From Kiritimatiellia bacterium (lineage in GTDB: Bacteria; Verrucomicrobiota; Kiritimatiellia; RFP12; UBA1067), in assembly GCA_028707675.1 (NCBI GenBank), contig JAQWAM010000062.1, forward strand, positions 1 through 7,074: a stretch of DNA of 7,074 bases. The letters are read 5' to 3'. Positions within the stretch are counted from its first letter, which is position 1; each line of letters starts with the position of its first letter. A model generated the notes under the pieces. The model was not told the DNA's origin, made no database searches, and saw only the letters and a program-made list of their open reading frames with translations. Shown here one piece after another: positions 6,107 through 7,074 of this stretch. Both the position numbers and the translations under genes were made by a program.

Positions 6107-6514
6107 TCAAATGCTGAAAATCGACAGGTTCGTCATCTTGTACTTGTTACAGACATCCAGAACCTGAATCAGGAACGAATGCGGCGAGTCCGCCGTGCAT
6201 TTAATTACCACCATGGCGCTTGTACTGTAACCGGACAAACGCTCAATGCAACGATCAAGCTCGGGCAGCCGCATCAGACGCCCGTTAAAAACGAAACCCT
6301 GCGGCGCGACCAAGACATTGATCAGCTCGGGAGGATTCTCTTTGATCCGCTCGTCTGTGCTCGGGGCGGGCCGCGCTGCCGAGAGCTTGGAGAATATATC
6401 CTCCTGCTTGAGCGTCACCACGAAGAAAATCAGCAGTTGGAACACGACATCGATCATCGGAGTCATATCCAGCTTCGGGGTTTCCCCCTTGTTTTGTTTG
6501 CGCTGATAAGCCAT
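6107..6514 (-). CDS. exbD: ExbD/TolR-family proton-channel subunit (second copy)
   Basis: This 135-residue protein is the stator-type partner of an ExbB/TolQ channel that converts proton flow into movement of an envelope protein. It has a short basic N-terminus (MAYQRKQNKGETPK), one transmembrane helix at about 20-36 containing the conserved DMTPMID motif with the protonatable Asp at residue 22, and a periplasmic domain whose end (IQVLDVCNKYKMTNLSIFSI) matches the last strand-helix-strand of ExbD. The loop after the helix (QEDIFSKLSAARPAPSTDER) differs strongly from copy 1. The ribosome site AGGAG (6528-6524) is 9 nt before the ATG and overlaps the stop of copy 1. The gene ends with tandem TGA TGA, 13 bp before the toroid-protein start. 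ExbD and TolR cannot be separated by eye; context with a TonB-position protein favours ExbD. Confidence 0.9.
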   Translation of the reverse strand: MAYQRKQNKGETPKLDMTPMIDVVFQLLIFFVVTLKQEDIFSKLSAARPAPSTDERIKENPPELINVLVAPQGFVFNGRLMRLPELDRCIERLSGYSTSAMVVIKCTADSPHSFLIQVLDVCNKYKMTNLSIFSI

Positions 6515-6523
6515 ATCGGGTCT

Positions 6524-6529
6524 CTCCTA
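6524..6529 (-). promoter_or_regulatory. Ribosome binding site of exbD-2 overlapping the exbD-1 stop
   Basis: On the minus strand TAGGAG contains both the TAG stop of the first exbD (6529-6527) and a strong Shine-Dalgarno AGGAG (6528-6524), 9 nt before the ATG at 6514. Ribosomes finishing copy 1 would stand on the initiation site of copy 2, an arrangement that suits translational coupling and matched production of the two subunits. Coupling is inferred. Confidence 0.6.
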
Positions 6530-6970
6530 GTCGCTGCCGCTCTTATTCGCCTTGTGCTCCTGCACCGCCACGAAAGAAAGCTTCCATATGCCGGCCGCGG
6601 TGCATATGTCCATCACCTTCTTGACCTGATCATGCTGCGAACGCCGGTCAGCCTTGATATGCACCGGGAACTCGTTGCTTTTGTGCCGCGCGATCCGTTG
6701 CTTGATGATAGTCGTCAGCATGTCCGGCGAGAGGGTCGCGTTATGGATCGAAATCCTGCCGCGCCTGTCCAGCTCGATTTCGAGTGTGCTGGGCGGCATG
6801 TTGTCCTGTGTCAAAGTCACGCCGGGCTTGCCGTCCTCCAGAACTATGTCCGGATTGGCGTCAGTGGTCATTTTAAGCGTGACCACAAAGAAAATGATCA
6901 ACTGGAACACCACGTCGATCATCGGCGTCATGTCCATTTCACACTGTTCAGTCGTTGACCTTCTGCCCAT
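6527..6970 (-). CDS. exbD: ExbD/TolR-family proton-channel subunit (first copy)
   Basis: The 147-residue protein has the ExbD layout: a cytoplasmic N-terminus of about 16 residues (MGRRSTTEQCEMDMTP), a transmembrane helix at about 17-33 with the conserved MIDVVF motif and its proton-accepting Asp at residue 19, and a periplasmic domain ending in PVHIKADRRSQHDQVKKVMD (102-121) and GIWKLSFVAV. With an ExbB pentamer it would use the proton-motive force to drive a partner protein spanning the periplasm. It lies first of two exbD genes, 12 bp before copy 2, and its membrane helix is almost identical to that of copy 2 while the periplasmic parts have diverged. A weak CGGGG lies about 8 nt before the ATG at 6970. 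The tail EHKANKSGSD is a short hydrophilic extension. The gene symbol follows the family; TolR is the alternative. Confidence 0.9.
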   Translation of the reverse strand: MGRRSTTEQCEMDMTPMIDVVFQLIIFFVVTLKMTTDANPDIVLEDGKPGVTLTQDNMPPSTLEIELDRRGRISIHNATLSPDMLTTIIKQRIARHKSNEFPVHIKADRRSQHDQVKKVMDICTAAGIWKLSFVAVQEHKANKSGSD

Positions 6971-6989
6971 ACTAAACCCCGTTTGCGTC

Positions 6990-7074
6990 TCAGCCCGCCT
7001 GTTTTTTAAAACCGCTCATATCCCGCCGCGCCGCCGCCGCGGCGCTTGGACGTCTGCCGGCCAAGAGACCGTCG
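6990..7074 (-). CDS. 3' end of an upstream gene, probably ExbB/MotA-like (partial, reading frame uncertain)
   Basis: The 104 bases right of exbD-1 should hold the end of the gene before it in the operon, which in this type of cluster is normally the ExbB/TolQ proton-channel subunit. Two frames are open from the right edge. One ends with TGA at 6992-6990 and reads ...GRRPSAAAAARRDMSGFKKQAG; the other ends with TAA at 7008-7006 and reads ...GRQTSKRRGGGAAGYERF. The third frame stops earlier. Both look like low-complexity basic tails and neither contains a recognisable ExbB motif, so the identity rests on position alone. The listed coordinates follow the longer frame, which leaves 19 bp to the exbD-1 start; the other leaves 35 bp. 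Confidence 0.3.
   Translation of the reverse strand, partial: DGLLAGRRPSAAAAARRDMSGFKKQAG

Noticed and set aside
5735..6958. Plus-strand open frame of 407 codons antisense to both exbD genes and the toroid-protein N-terminus
   Set aside because: It spans three genes with strong protein evidence on the other strand, its sequence is compositionally odd (Ser-rich then His/Arg-rich), and it has no recognisable domain.

Overview
The window looks like chromosomal DNA from a Gram-negative, double-membraned bacterium of the PVC group (Planctomycetes, Verrucomicrobia, Lentisphaerae, Kiritimatiellae). The evidence is a short sigma factor of the Rhodopirellula/Verrucomicrobium type, two tandem ExbD proteins followed by a membrane-anchored squalene-cyclase-like repeat protein, a LolCDE-type lipoprotein exporter, and GC-rich coding sequence. 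The phylum is an inference from gene content, because no rRNA or other marker is present.

Layout. Bases 1-489 (minus) hold the first 163 codons of an ECF-like sigma-70 factor that runs off the left edge. A 98-bp divergent spacer (490-587) follows, with a good housekeeping-type promoter pointing right and a pair of 8-bp direct repeats. Bases 588-2411 (plus) encode a complete DEAD-box RNA helicase of the RhlE type with a long basic, disordered tail. It converges on, and overlaps by 4 bp, a tightly spaced minus-strand gene cluster that fills the rest of the window. Read in its own direction from the right edge, the cluster is: the 3' end of an upstream gene (probably exbB-like, frame uncertain), exbD-1, exbD-2, a 568-residue TonB-position protein with one membrane segment, an acidic linker and a periplasmic alpha/alpha-toroid-like domain, a LolC/LolE-type permease, and the LolD-type ATPase. 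Gaps between complete genes are 12, 13, 25 and 46 bp, so one transcript is likely.

How the genes may work together. The ExbD pair, with an ExbB expected just outside the window, would form a proton-driven inner-membrane motor. The protein in the place where TonB would be has TonB-like topology but a prenyltransferase/squalene-oxidase-repeat domain in place of the TonB C-terminal domain. It is the most interesting item here: a possible force-transducing or ligand-binding envelope protein of unknown function, encoded next to the machinery that extracts lipoproteins from the inner membrane. The helicase and sigma factor appear to be independent units that share only a promoter region. No RNA genes, insertion sequences, CRISPR arrays or phage genes were seen. 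No gap between genes exceeds 100 bp.
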